Source of the DNA: Colocasia esculenta
Taxonomy: Eukaryota > Streptophyta > Magnoliopsida > Alismatales > Araceae
Length of the DNA: 64,000 bases
Assembly: GCA_014218235.1 (NCBI GenBank)
Contig: CM024758.1
Span: forward strand, 98,679,698-98,743,697
Reading direction: 5' to 3'
Shown: piece after piece, positions 23,401 to 38,400 of the stretch
Layout of the letters: each line of letters begins with the position of its first letter
Numbering within the stretch: position 1 is the first letter of the stretch
Notes under the pieces: generated by a model
Told to the model about the DNA's origin: nothing
Seen by the model: the letters and a program-made list of their open reading frames with translations, nothing else
Databases searched by the model: none
Program-made: the position numbers and the translations under genes

Positions 23401-26400
23401 GCCATTGTCTTCCCTGCCTAGCACCACAACCTGCACTTGCCTTGCACTGTCACCACCGATCCTCCTTAACTGCACAGGCAGCTTCACCCATCATCTCTTG
23501 GGCATGTTGGCACTGTTGTCCTCATCCGGTCTGCCCTTGCCGCCATTCTCCGCCCCTGCTTATTCCTTTCCCACTGTTGTCACTTGAGTACCATGATGCG
23601 GTCATCGCCTACTCCACATCCTTCCTTCCTCCTCTTTCTCTGATCTCATAGGCCTTCAGACCACCATGCTGTAGAGGCCTTTTTTTTCCCCCTTGTCTCA
23701 TATCTCTTCTTCCATGTTTCCCCTTTTCTTTCCTTCTGTCTGGATCAGTTCTCGCCTTCCATGTGTAGAAGGTAAAACCTGACAGGTATGCCGACAGTCC
23801 TTGTTTTTTTGGGGAAGTCCTCAAGTCCTTTCATATTATAGACAAGTAATTTACAAGGGCTTCATACATTTACTTTGTCAATTAAGATATACAGGTAACA
23901 TATCATGTTTGGACCCAGCTGTTGGCATTGGGTTTTACGATGCCTAGGCGATAAAGCGCATGGGCAGTGTCTAGGCAGGTTGGCGCCTACCCGAGCAGCC
24001 CAAAAAGGCATTTGCCTTGGACGCCTGGGCCCGCCCAGCCCTCCTAGAGGCTGCCTTGCTCACCATGGTGAGAAAATCCATCACCTTTTTTAGCTCGAGA
24101 ACTTGTTGTAAAAAGGTCTAAAACATATTTTTAGAGGGCTAATTTGTAAAAGGAGGAAGTTATTATAGAAAGAAAGTCGAGACCATCGAACTTCAAGATT
24201 TAGATTGTTATATTATTTCATCATTTTCTGTTTTTTTTAGAACTACTTTGATGCAATGACTATGTTTGACAATTGATAAGTGATGGTTTAGTACTATATT
24301 AGTGTGTCTATTATTTGGTTAGTAATATTTCAGTTTAATTAAACATGTTGTTTTCATGCAAGTTGACAGGTATGTTCAGTTTGATTATCTTATTATTATT
24401 ATTTATTTTGTTAACAAGTTGTTTTCTTCTATTATTATTAGTTATTTTTAACATGTTATATTTGAGGTTAATACTATACACACAGCTCATTTGTATGCAT
24501 TGAGAAGAGAAGACTGAATGGACATGATATAAAATAGAGTATCGAAAAATGATAAACTAGGCTTTGCCTAGGCGCCTAAGCAGTAAGTGGTAGGCCACTG
24601 CCTTGGTCGCCTTAACAACCTTGTTACTTGGTCTGCATTGCTGGTAGTTATTATTAAATTGTTTCTATTTTTTTATCCATTGATATAGATAGAAATTTAG
24701 CAATGATGGTTTTATCTTTTTCAACATTTGCAAGCTAAACTAACAATATCTTGAACTATTGGTTGTTCAACTCCTCAGTTGGATTTCTGTTACCTTATAT
24801 TACTTATGCACAATTTTGTCATGTTACAGTATCATCCGGACATGAACAAAAGCCCTGGAGCAGAAGAAAAGTTCAAAGAGATCAGTGCTGCTTATGAGGT
24901 ATTCATATTCTGCATCGCATGGTGCTGGTGGTCTATTCTTGCTGCTAAGGACCATTTTTCTTTTAAACTTGAATTGTGCTTGCACCTCTGTGAATTATCA
25001 TGCAAATGGATAATGTCTATCATATGCTTATTTGTATATGATTGTTAGGTTACATCATTTATGAGCAATCCACCTTATTTATAAGTACTGGTGATGACTT
25101 GTGAGTTGTGATGGAAGTCAGATTTCTATATGCTTTGCTTCTGATATCCGGCAATTCTTTTACTTTTTGTAGGTTCTTTCAGATGATGAGAAAAGATCTT
25201 TGTATGACCGCTTTGGTGAGGCAGGTTTGCAGGGCGACTATGGAGGACCAGACATTGATCCACAAGAGGTATGCCCATGCCTGCTTCTACTTATAGTTGC
25301 TGGCTTAACATGCAGATACTTACTTTATTAGCACTTAAAATTCCAACCTAACCAAAATAGTACTTCTGAGAACGGGTTATATATTGATGATCGTGCTTGT
25401 ATGAACTCTTGTTTTCAGATGGACCCCTTTCAAGTATTTAATGCATTTTTTGGAGAATCAAATGGGCTGTTTGGTGGGAGTGGCGGTCCTGGTGGCATTA
25501 ACTTCAGTGTGCGAAGAAATCAAAGGCAGAATCTTGATATCCGGTGATTACTTCCAATGCAACATTTATCTATACATTAATGCTTTTTATTAGTGACATT
25601 TACACTTTCTAGAGTTTCTTATTTTTCAGTCTCTTTTAGATATTCTAGTTGCGTAGTTCTGACCAAATTTCTCCAGTAGATAAGTGAGTGTACTTGGTAA
25701 GAGATATTCCTTTGTGTACTTGGTACGAGATATTTTTACAACTTCCATTGTTATACTAATGATTAACAATATGATTCTTGTGCATATAATAGAGCTTATT
25801 GAACTTGTTCCAACCAATTTGAAGTCACATCCAAACAATTTTCAATTTTGGTTTTCAGGTATGATCTCTTTCTGAGCTTCAAAGAGTCCATTTCTGGAGG
25901 AAGAAGGGAGATTGGGATCACACGTTTTGAAACTTGTGATAATTGTAATGGAACCGGTGCAAAATCCAGCAGCTGCATAAAATCATGCGTAGACTGTGGA
26001 GGGAGGGGTGGGGTGATAAGAACCCAGAAGACACCTTTTGGCGTGGTCTCTCAGGTAACTAGATTATTACACTGGAACGAATTTGGTTGTGGAATACCAT
26101 TCATCTCCAATAGTAAATCTTAATCTATTAGTCAATTGACAACATGCCTCATCTCATCTTGGTCAATGCATTGTACATTTTAAGCATTTACTCCACAGTC
26201 TAATCCTTTTTTTTGTTGGTTCGAGATACCTAACTATTGCTAGCCTATCAAAATTTTCTTATAGGTCATCCTCTAAACCTTTAAACCTGTCCTCCATGTG
26301 GCTTGAACCTTGGTTATTCTGGTGTACAGCAGAGGGCCTTAACTATCTGGGCTACTTCTTGTGTACACGTGAATCTGAGTTGGTTAGGTCTGTTTTATAT

Positions 26401-29400
26401 TCCTGAGGATTGCGTTATATTTTTCATTATCTCCTGGCTCGGGGTGTTGGGGGCTGTGCTGCTGCGGACAATTCAAACTATACCTGTTTTATGATGCCTT
26501 CTGTACTTTTTTGGTGGTTTACTTGCTAGCAAAATCAGAAAACAGAAAGTTTTGGTTGGTTTTACCTAGTAATTGAGCACAAAATGGAGATTAAGTTGTA
26601 AACTTTCAGAAGTGGAGTATCCTTTTCCCTTTTCTGGTCACTGAAGATGTGTAGGTACTGGGACTTGGTTTTAACTGTAGTAACTGTGGAGCGAGAGCTG
26701 TTTTACTACTACTGAATAAGGAAACAAGGAATGCCTTGAAGATCTTTCATCATAGTCATTTGGTTAAATGATCTTCTTTTGTTTACATAGGATTTTTGTA
26801 CCAAACTCAATGAAAGTGCTTAGTTTCCCGTTCAAGTCTACTTGATGTACTTTTAGACAATTTATTATGGCTGGTTTCGAGAATGTTTACTTTTCTTTTC
26901 TTTTCCTGATAGTTTTCTGGCAATCATCCGTCATCAGATCCAGCGTATAGTTCCTGGTTTCTTACTCCAGAACATGCATATGCATAGACATTCACATACC
27001 TCCAAGCACTCACATATATGTGCATGCACGAACAGGGGGGGAATATGGCCAATGTGAGATGAGAGAGCCCCTTCTAGTTAGATCTTAATTGGTCTCTGTC
27101 AGTCACACTTATCTGGGAACAGCCAGTCAGCATTGGTCCCACTTGTCATGTTGTTCTCATCTTTCTTCCTTTTGTTACAACTTCATAATGCTGCTCCACT
27201 CCCCAGTCTCTGAAATTTTTGATTGGGTGTGTCTGATTCAGACATGGATGGCTGAAACATATCGGTTTTGGCCCTGAACAATCCGAAACCGAACCTCTTC
27301 ACTGTAGCAGGTCTGAAACTTAAAAAAATTAGGTTTCGGGCAAAACTGGTACCGGTTTCGCCCAGTTTTCACTTCTGTTTCACCCTTCAGATTTGAGATC
27401 GAGATCGAAACCGAAACCATTTCGGTTTTGGACCCGACCGAAACCGATAACTGCCATCCTTGAAATTGGCAAATTCAGCAAACCATGCAGAGATTCACTA
27501 CACATTGTATCAGTGTTGTCAGTGTGTTAATAAAATTTTATTCATACTCCGGTCCATATGTATACATGGCATAACATGATACATCCTCATATTCTTTATT
27601 TTACATCTCTCAGTGTTTTGATTCAATTACCAGCTTATCATTTATGAAATATGTGTGACATAGACAATATGTTCACATTATACCTGTGTGTGGTGTTGAC
27701 ATGAAGAGATGGATGCATACTGACTCACCAATAAATGGCATCCTCACATTCATTAGTGTACATCTCTCAATGTTGTGATTCAATTACCAGCTTATCATTA
27801 TGAAATATGTGTGACATAGACAATATGTGCATATTATAACTGTGTGTGGTGTGGACATGAAGAGATGGGTGCTTGACTCACCAATAACTGGTAGTGTGAA
27901 TGCACCAAACCGTTAATCCAAAATTTAGGTCGTGTGCTTGTGTGCATGCATATGTATGTTTGCATGTGCTTGTGCATGTGTTTATGTGTCTCATGTTCAT
28001 ATGCATATGGGCATGGACATTTATGTGAGTGTATGTACATGAACAACATGAGTGTGAGCACATTCATGCACGAGTGTATTCCATGCATGTGCATGCATGC
28101 ACAGTTTGTGTTTGTGAACATGCGTGCATATGGATCTGTTCTTATTCCTCTCAACTTGAATGATGCTTTTAGATTTATCTTCCAAAGTTTACATATTTCT
28201 GAGTATGTTTTAGGAGGCAAATGGTCTCAGACCATGCTTTATATGGTTTTATCCAGAAAAGAACTTGATGATTGCTTATACACATCCATTTGCCATACTT
28301 GCATTGTCTGGCAATCTGTCTACGCTAGGACCTTATGGTTCTGAATAGTTGCTAGTTTTGAATTTCTTTTTCCCATCTTTGACATTTGCTATATAGTTTG
28401 AGTCCTACGATTCTAGGTGTCTACTTGCTCAAAATGTGGTGGAGATGGGAAGATCATCACAGACAACTGCACAAAATGTAATGGTGAAGGCAGACTGCAG
28501 AAGAAAGGGAGTGTTACAGTAGGGATACCACCTGGTGTGCATGATGGAGTTACCATACAAGTTCAAGGAGAAGGGAATTTCGACAAGGAAAGGTAATCTT
28601 CTGACTTATTTTGAAGTTGATTTCAACTAGTGCATCTTCACATGGTGTCAACATGAAATATATATTGGGATTCATTATTCAAAAGGGATTTTTGCAAATA
28701 AATCCATGTAATATCCTAATGCCAAATAACTCCCTGTAATTTTCATAATTCTAGAACTCCTCAAACTCTACTTCCATTTCATTGTTGGTCTCTGCCATTA
28801 CTTTTGTATGGAAAATATAACATCCGCTAACTAAACCATGGTAAGAGAGAGAAACTTTAATATCGTAGAGAGACAGACAGACAGAAGACTTTTTATATCT
28901 TAGAGAAAGAGAGAGAGAGATTTTTTTAATATCTTACAGGGCAATTAATCACTTTATTTTTGAAGAAGGGATGTTCCTTGAAAGATGTCAATTTCAAGCT
29001 TCCTTTAACTAGAAGGACTAATTTAGGAAGGTTAAATGAATTTGATGAGTTTTTTTTTAGAAATTTGAAGGTTATATGGAGTTATTTGGATTAGGCAGGT
29101 CACAGGGGCTTACTTATAAATTCAAAATGTACAATTTTGAAAGCTCTCTTATATTGACTCAGACCAATAACAGACTAATTCTGGAAGGAAATTATAAACC
29201 AAAACAATCATTTTCTGAGGCTAGAAGAAAGCAAAATTTAATTGAAGAAGTCAAGTGTATTCTTTTGTTAGAAGGATGTGACTATTACTGACTGAGGATC
29301 GGTTGGGAGGCTCCCCTAAACAACTCTAAACTCATGTCAATCTTGAAAATCCAAATTAAACAATTAAAAATAGTTTTAAAATGTCTAGAATATTGGGTGA

Positions 29401-32400
29401 ACTGGCGAGAGAAATAATGGAACTCTTAGATAACAGTTCATAGAACCATCAGAAACATCAAGAGCTGTTCCCATTTTGCTGCAAGATTGCTATTTCTGTG
29501 TCAATGGTAGAAGGGTTCAGCCAACGATGTGATCCTGCAGAGGCTTTCTGGGGATAAACATTTATTCTGTGATCTAATATTAGGGGATGTAATCTGATTG
29601 GGGGTGGGGGCCAGCAATTCCTACCAACTTGGTAGTTTGGTCTCATTTTTATTTGGGAAAATCACATATATGCCCCTGAAATCTGTTGTATTCAAATATA
29701 TACCCCTGAAATCTTCATATTATACTCTGTACCCCCAAAATCGAAAAAAAATCATCATCAGTTATATCCCTGTGGTTAGAATCCGTCAAAGTGGAAGGAA
29801 TATTCTGTTAACATGTGAACATAACTGTTAAATAAGGGGTGAAAGTACTAAAATCCCCCTTGTCAAGAGGGGGGAGAGAGAGATGACCCAGTGGCGTTGA
29901 CTGGGTGGGGCTAGGGCCCAGCAGTAGGGGCATACTTGATGAAATACATGGAATACATGTGTATAGGATATAATATGTAGATTTCAAGTGTATGCATTCA
30001 AATATGATGTATTTCAGGGATATATGTAGTTTTCCCTTTTTATTTTGCGGCCTTTCCTCTTTTTCTTTCTTGTTTCTTGTTCTCTTTCTTTGCAATCAAA
30101 TGTGGTTTTCACCACCTTCCAATGAACATGTCTGAAACCCGTGCAATACAATCTGTCTTCTCTCATTCATTCTGCAATTTATTTTATATTTTTTTTGTGA
30201 GGACAACACTCTTTTTATCATTACATGATATATATCTTTATTATTTGTTTACACAGTGAAGTTCTAATGTATGTGGATTATTCTGTGCAGAGGAGCAGCA
30301 GGTGACCTTTATATATTTATTCATGTTGCTGAAAAGTCTGGTGTCAGGAGGGAAGGCCTTAACCTCTACTCAGATATTACCGTTGATTATACAAAAGCAA
30401 TACTAGGGACTGTAGTGAAGGTAATTATTATCAGCCTTTCTACGGTCATGACCTATTCCTTGCTCTTTGTGTTTTCTCCCATTGCCATTTTTCTCGGAAA
30501 TGTAAGCATGCCATTTTCATCTTGATCCAATTGCTTGTTGTTTAAATTTGCTATAGTGACTTCATTGCAAGGAATTTTCATAGTATATGCACACATATTT
30601 TATGGTTTATACATGCAAACAACATCTATCTACTTGCACACAAACATCTCTTGTCAAGTAGGCATAACATTACCCTCATTTCGATGGATATGAAACTGTG
30701 TTCCTACTAACTTTATTGGTGGAAGTATGAATGCTTTAAAGATACAACTCAGTTTCATGCTTTGGGGCTAGTAACATTATTAATTTGGCACACTGGATAT
30801 AAAAAATTATCAAGAATGGAACTCCAATTAATAGATGATGGTAAAACTTTTGTATCATTTTCTGCTATTATTCTATTGAGTAATATGATGTTGACATTTT
30901 AATTCTGTTTATATGTACTTTCCATTCAGTTGTTGGAACCTATTTTGTGTGCTTAAGTAGCTAATGCTAAACGTATTAAATTCTCATGATGAGTTTATAC
31001 CTGTTTAAATCCATGAGTAGAATCTGATGTTCTATCAATTAGGCATCTTAGTGAAACCCCGCGCAGTCGTTTTTGGCTGTACTTCAGTTCTCTGCATACA
31101 TGAATACAGGATTGGATCGGCTCAGGAATCAGCCCTGGCTGATTCCGATCCGATCTGGGCCGATTCGGATCCAGGCTGATTCCCGATCCGAATCGGCCGG
31201 AAGCGATCGGCTGATTATGCAAACCATGGGTGCATATTTCATGTTGTGTTTGTCTTGCCTGATAGTGTTGTATTGCAATTGCCAGTAATTTAATATCACA
31301 GCTCCATTTTGATCGACGACTCCTTGTGAATGCTGGAAACACACTTTGGTCTGCTTTGTACTCTGAGGGGATGGTAGACATTTGGCTGCCGGAAACTCTC
31401 AGTCAGTTTATTATAAGATTCCGTCTTATGTATACATATCAATCTTATGCATTGTAATACTGTGATATATTCATAACTAGTTTTGTCTCTCCCTTATTAC
31501 TATTTTGATGAAAGAAAATGAAATACTAGTACAAATTGAGATGATTAAAGGAAGTCAAGCATCCAAAGCTTCGGGGTTAGGATAACCTAAACATTTGTAA
31601 CGTCCATTTTCATTTCTCTCTCTAGCCTCTCTAGAGTGAGAATCTCTGAGAATGGTGAGGCCATCGTGGCCGAATAATGCTCCCCTGGGGAGCGGGGTCT
31701 CGTACCGGAGCCCCAGCGATCGGTCGCCGGAGGCTAGGTCTCAGAGGGGTCGTCGTCCTCTGGGGCGCTTCTTCGGCCAGGGGAACCTTCACACCGGTTG
31801 GACCTGTTTCGGCTGTGGACGGCGGGGCCACATCCGGTGCCATTGTCCTGGCCTAAAACCGGCAGCTTCGGAGGAGATCAGAACCCCCGTTTGCTTCGCC
31901 TGCAGGATGAGGGGTCATCTAAGGTTCCAGTGTCTTGGAGGGGAGCAGAGTGAGACGCCGTCGCAGGGTGATGGGAGGAGAGGAAGGTCGTATGCCGATG
32001 TGGTCCAGGGTAGCAGGAGGCTGATAAAAAAGCGGGGGAGGCTCCTGAGGAGCTTCTGAGGCGAGCTAGGGTCAGATTGAACCTTTGCTTGGTGGTGACC
32101 CTAGTGGAAGGAGCTGCGGAGACTGGTGATGTGGCGACTGGCGAGATGCATGGAGGAGGTGGCTGGGAGGGAATGGGATGTCTCTAGGTTGTCCAAGTCC
32201 TTGTTCTTGGCGGTCGGCAGTGATGGTGGTGCGGTAGGGAGGCTGGCAGCGACTGGTTTTCTGGCGGGGGGGAGGGGATTCTCCGTATCAACAGATGGAC
32301 GGGAACCATAGGGACCTTTCTGACTTTGCCATTGATAAGGCTGAGAGTGGCCTTTGAGGGCGTCCCTTTACCTCTCTGTGAGGAAGAGGGCATTGGCTTC

Positions 32401-35400
32401 CTCGTGCATTAGTTTGGAAGACTGGAGCGGGGCACAGTGCACTTTCTACTGGCAGGGTCCAAGATGAAGATTGCTGCTGTCATCTAGGCGAGTGCATCGG
32501 ATACTGTTCTGGTGGTCGTCACCGTGTGGGCTGGCAGTAGCTCTTTTGTTAAGGAGCTTCGGGGGAAGCCGCCACAGGATTTAGGGCAACCCTCCCATGG
32601 GCTGGAGGTAGAAAACATTGGTGGAATTTTCAGTGGCCTGTGTTCGCGGATTCCCTCTAATGGGTTAGACCGGCCTAGGGTGCATCTGGTTACGAACCGA
32701 ACTCAGGATATCGGGCCTGGCTTCTTCGCTGTCAACCGGGTCGCTGCTTTGGCTCAACTGGTTCCTTTCATATTGGGTCTACGGGACCTAATACAGGTCG
32801 TCTTCCTCCCCCGATTTTTGTGAGTGTGCAGGGTACCAGGGAGAAGGGAGATGCTGTGGCGATCGAGTGGCCCTTGAAGCACGGTCACTCTCCGAAGCCC
32901 TTCCGATCTCTGGCGAGAGGATCGCCAGTGCCTCCATAACCAATCCTCAACTTCGACAAGAGGAAAATGGCACCGAGTACCAGTATGGAGCAGGAAGGGG
33001 CGTGTCTTCGGAAAGGTTTGCCACCAAGGAGACTCCATATGCAGCCCGCCTTGGGGGATATTCCTTCCCCCACATCCTCCCCGTGGAGGAAGGATTTTTG
33101 CCAAAACCTGTGGCCAGCGAGGTGTTGTCGCCGACTCCTTTCCAGGAGAAGAATAATTGGTGCTCGTGGTAGTGCCCTCCCTTCATCTCTAGGGTGTTTC
33201 TTCATAGGGAGTTGTCGACGGCGATCAACCTACCATGGCCTACCAATATGGAGCTGGTGGAAACTGTGTACAGAACAGGCAAGGGAGGGGCAGAGTAGGT
33301 TGTCATATCCTTCTTGCCGACTGAGAACGACATCAAAGAGCCTTTTGCTAAAATCAACAAAAGATGGTGTGAGTTTTGGGTGGGGGAGAGGTCATAGTTG
33401 AGGGGAGGAAAATGAGGTGAGGAGGGAGGGGAGGGGAGGGAGGGTGTTTTTGCCCAATGAGGGTTATCTTTTCGAATGTCAGGGGGCTAGAGGGGGCTGA
33501 AAAGAGAAGGGCAGTGAAGGTGCTGATTAGGAGGTGCAAGCCTGATGCCCTATGTATTCAAAAAACTAAGTGGGAGGGTGACAACAATGACCTTTTGAGG
33601 GAGATTGGGGGTCAGCGTTTGTCTTCATGTGTTACTTCCCCGGCGGTTGGGAGGTCTGGGGGCATCCTTATCCTTTGGAATCCTTACGAGGTGGTGGGGA
33701 TCACAGCTAATAGGGAGATGTCTAGGTGGGCCATCTCTGTGCACTTCAGGGGTGTTAGGGATGGTTTTTCTTGGGATTTCAGCAAGGTGTATGGTCTGCA
33801 GGCAAGGGTGGAGAAGGATTAGCTGTGAGATGATTTGATTCAACACCATTTTCTTTCTGGTAGGCCATGATGTGTGGGTGGAGACTTTAATTCATCGGTG
33901 GCAGTGGGGAAGAGGAGAGGGAATAGGAGCTCTATTGGAGATATGAAGGACTTTTCTGAGTTATTCAGGAGGGGTCCCACTCTTCGTTCTGTGCACCCTA
34001 TGCAACAAGACCCGTCTGTTAGGCCCCGACCTCTGCCTTAGAGGGACCCTGTCCCCGCTTTGTCTGCACCTCATGATCGATCGTTGTTAGGTGCACCCCT
34101 TGTTAGGCGGGAGGATAGAGGGAAGGCCCCAGCCGTGGGTGAATCCTCTCGTGGCAGTGGGTCTTGGGATCGTTGTTTCAAATGTCAGGGGGTTGGTCAC
34201 TTTGCTGCCCAGTGTCCCTCTAGGGCCCTGACTATAGAGGGTGCTCATCCGGAGGAAACCAACTTTGTGGTGTAGCACGTAAGCTATGAGGCTTGGGATG
34301 ACATGGCCGCTGAGTTTCAGGCTGAGGGAGGGCGGACGAACTACATTCAGGCTGAGCATCTCTCGACAGACCATGAGGAAGATCCCCTTGATGAGGGTAG
34401 GCTTGGGGTTGTTCGATGCATCTTAGCTCAGCCTACCGACTGTGATGATTGGCGTCGCACTTCCATTTTTCGCACCTATATCCGTCTGGATGGAAAGGTG
34501 TGCAAGGTGATCATTGATAGTGGAAGTTGCATTAATGCCATTTCTTCCCAGGTTGTCTCGCATCTTGGATTGACTGTGGTTGACCACCCCCACCCTTATC
34601 GTGTCTCTTGGGTGGATTCCACTTCCATTCTGATCCGGACGATGTGCCACGTCTCTATCTCTTTTCCCCCATATTCTCAGAAGGTTTGGTGCGATCTCTT
34701 ACCTATGTAGGTCGGGAGCATCATTTTAGGGAGGCCGTGGATATATGATGTGGATGCGGTTCTCTACGGCTGATCCAATATTTGTGAGTTTCTCTGCGGC
34801 GATGCCCTCATTACCTTGCAGCCTTCCCGACCTGCAACTTTGACCCCTCAGAGAGCAGCCCGATCTAGTGCCCCCACCCCTCCTGTGTCCATATTTGAGC
34901 TTTCTTCCTCTATTGCGCTTGTTCCTTCCCGAGCTCCTTTCGCCAGTCTCCCTCCTGCCTGTGACCCGAGACCATGGATGGCAGAGTGGGTCAGGTGGTT
35001 GAGTCGGGCCCAGCCGATCCCGACCCGAGTCGGGTCGGATCTGCGGATCCGCCTGACTCCAATGGAGTCTGGCCGATCCAAGATCGGCCAGGTTAAAAAA
35101 ATGTTAAAAAATGTAAAATGAGGAAAAATCAGGAAAAATCAGAAAGAATTCTGAAAAGTCAGTAAAAATTGCAGAAAATTATGAAGACACATACAACATT
35201 CATTGACACAAAACACAATAAAATTCAAATCTTATCATGTCCATGTATCATAAAGAACAATAACAATGATTAAAGACATAATGATTATGTTCATACATTG
35301 AAAAAATAGATATATGTACAAGTTGATAACATGAAATAATAAAAATACCTTCTCAATTGACATTTCTGAACCCTCATCCTCTACCTCATGAGACTGAACA

Positions 35401-38400
35401 GGGGCACATACTCATGTTCTCCATACTGGGTATATCCAAAGCCAAACAAAGAATTGGAAATGTCTTGGAATCCTCTTTGGATGCCTCGAGGTGTTGTTGC
35501 TTGTTGGCTTGAACTTTCTCCTGATTGTCCTGGAGTGAAGAAACTACCATACCCGTAGTTTGAATATTGCCCAAGTAACTAGTCCCACCACTAGAGCTGA
35601 TATCTGAATATGACAATTTTGGGGGATTAAAGAAGGGTGGATAAGAAGGCCCGTATCCCCAATCATGCCCTACTTGCCTTTGTTGGTCTTCATATCCCCC
35701 ATGTTGTTCTTGTGCTTCCCCTTGGCTTCCTTGTTGTTGATGGGGTGATACTGAATAATCCTCATATCTTGAAAGGATACCCCAAGCCCATAACCTCCTG
35801 TGGCTCCAGTACTTGCAGCAGCACAATCATCATCATCAGGTGATTGAGTGGAGTCATCACTCCCAACTGTTTTTCCTTTCTTAATCATCTTTTTCAACGT
35901 TGATAATGCTTTTTCTCTGCCTCATATAATCTAGCCAAGTGAGCTGGTAGGAGTGGAGTCTCAGAAAATGGCTCCCCAATATGTGTCTCCTGACTCTCCT
36001 CAGGAGAGTCCTCTGCACCTTCTTGTGATTTTCTTCTTGGTTCTTCTGTTCTTCTTTCTTTGTTGGACTTAGCTTTTTTCTTGCCTTTGTCTTTCTTTCT
36101 TTAGAGTCCAATTGAGAGGTAGATCTTCTAAATTCTGGCTGAGATGAAGAAAGTCTAGTATCCTGTACAGTGGCAGACAACGTTTGCCATATCGGATCTC
36201 GGCTTCATCTCAGGATGGTCAAAGAGAAGAGATCTCGGAGAGATCTCGGGAGATCAGGATTACATAAAAGTGTGGATCTCATAGGTTCACATAGATAATT
36301 CCTTAAGGAACATAGATAATTGCATACATTCTCAAGCCTCAACATGGATGACATATGTTCACATATATCATACACAAGAGTGTGGGAATTGGGATTCAGG
36401 ATGTGCATTTTCATTTTTCTCTTCTTAGGATTCTAGTTTCTTTTCAATTAGAAAGTGAAAAATCTCATGAGTTTAGGTGATGATAGCTTAGGTTTGACCA
36501 AATCCTGAGAGGTCTCGACTCTCGAGCAGACTAAGTGCTGTCAGTAGGAGAGTGGCTCCCTTGGAGAAGTCATATGCACGTTTGATTTTTTTACCGGACT
36601 TTAGATTTTTAGTATTCTATTAGGTTTATTTGAATTATGAATTTTTAGATATGTCAAATTATGAAAGATTAGAAAGTCGCTATTTTGATGGAACCACCGA
36701 AATCACGATTTTCTTCTTGGATGGAGAGTTGACTTTTTATTTGTAAGATGTGATTTTTTGATATTTTATTGGATTCACATGAGGGGTACTCTTATTTACA
36801 TGTAATATCTAAGTAAATGAAACTATAAATATAACATTTACTTAAATGAATATTCAGGTAAATAAGGGGATCCTGACAACCCTACCTGAAGAGGATCCTG
36901 AGTCCTGACAACCCTGCTGAAAAGGCATCTCGGTCTTCTCGTTTCTCGGGAAGGGGCCGAGACCGACATTCTCGCGAGATCTCGCGAGAATCTCGCGAGA
37001 TTGCATACCATGGTGGCAGATCTTCTTATTCGGGTCTTGACCTCTCTCAGGAACAGACGCATATCCAGGTACATGTTCTTCTAATTCTACATCTTCTGCA
37101 CATGCCTGAACTAGGCGATCATCAGGATGAAACTCAGTATCTCTCCCTCAGCTCTCGTCTCCACCCAAACATGTAAAGGGTGTTCTTCATTTAGCAATCA
37201 TCCACATCTATCTCAGGAACTACCTCCTAAAATTCTACCAGCTAGCTGCATGAATCACTGCCTTTCTAGCTTTTGTCTTTCTTCTTTTTGCTTCACTCTT
37301 AAACGCATATTATAGTGGTAATAAACCAACTTCTCTAGCCTATCCACACCCAGCCTATTGCGGATTTTTGTGTGAATGAGGTTGAATGTACTCCAATTTC
37401 TTTCACATTGGCTAGAAGAAGTGGTTTGACTTAACACTCTCACTGCAACATACATTAAAGGATTTGTGCTAGCTTGCTGATAATTGACTTGAATCCACCA
37501 TTCAGCTGTTGCAATAAAAGGAGTGAACATTAACATTTTATAATGGTGAATTTCTAAATTTACGATTTTTGGCAAACAATTCTCATGTTAAAATAACCTG
37601 GAGTGAGTCTTTGAGCTGCACATCTCATGTCATATCTTCCATATATCTAAAGTTTCATCCTATACCTGATGCGGGACACACACGTGGACTAGGCAAATTG
37701 ACAAACTACAACTTTCCAAAGACGCGATCAACACTAAGCAATAAAGATTAGCAGATTTATACCAACTAAACAAGTAAGCGACATGAAAATAACCACGTCC
37801 AAAGAAGTACGCAGCCCACAAAGTCGTCCCTCGCGGAGGGAAATGCGGGACCAAGGTAGCTAAGAAGCCACCAACAACTAGGGTAGTCGATCCACAGTCA
37901 AGGTCCAATCGGAGCCTCCAGGAAATAGGTTCTCGCACTCTCAAGCCGGCTATGACGCACGTCACGGGCTAGATGTCCTACCTCACAAGTCGGCGACAAA
38001 TACGAGCAAGCAAGTAACGAGCTAGAGTATAAAGTACTACCTCCACGTCTGTGCGTGGGGAAGAACCGGCCGGTCACAATCTCGAGTATAAAATAAAATA
38101 ATTTAATATTACAAGTTATTTAGCCCCTCCACGTAGGGAGGTAACAAGCTATAGATTAAAAGCTCGGGATTTGAGATAGGGCACACACAAAGGGCGCTGG
38201 CCGGCTGGTCACTGCCGTTTCACAGGCGGCGTGGAAGGGGCACTGTGGTGTTGGGTCGTTGGGCCAGAACGGCGCGAAGGCTGGCGGCTCTGGCGCTGGC
38301 GGTGCAGCAGGGGTGCCAGCGCACGCCGCGCAGAGGCAAACCAGGGGCGGTGGTGCGTCGCGGCGACGACACAGGCGGGGCTGGCCTCTCATGCTGGCGT

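Noticed and set aside
23925..24626. Helitron or gene fragment
   Set aside because: The inverted ends and paired GCCTAGGCG clusters fit a MITE better. No gene domain was seen, although the TSD could not be fixed.
27834..28344. 128- and 136-codon open frames on opposite strands
   Set aside because: They overlap a TG/CA-rich simple-sequence tract in DnaJ intron 5 (27934-28130) and encode Cys/His/Met repeats only.
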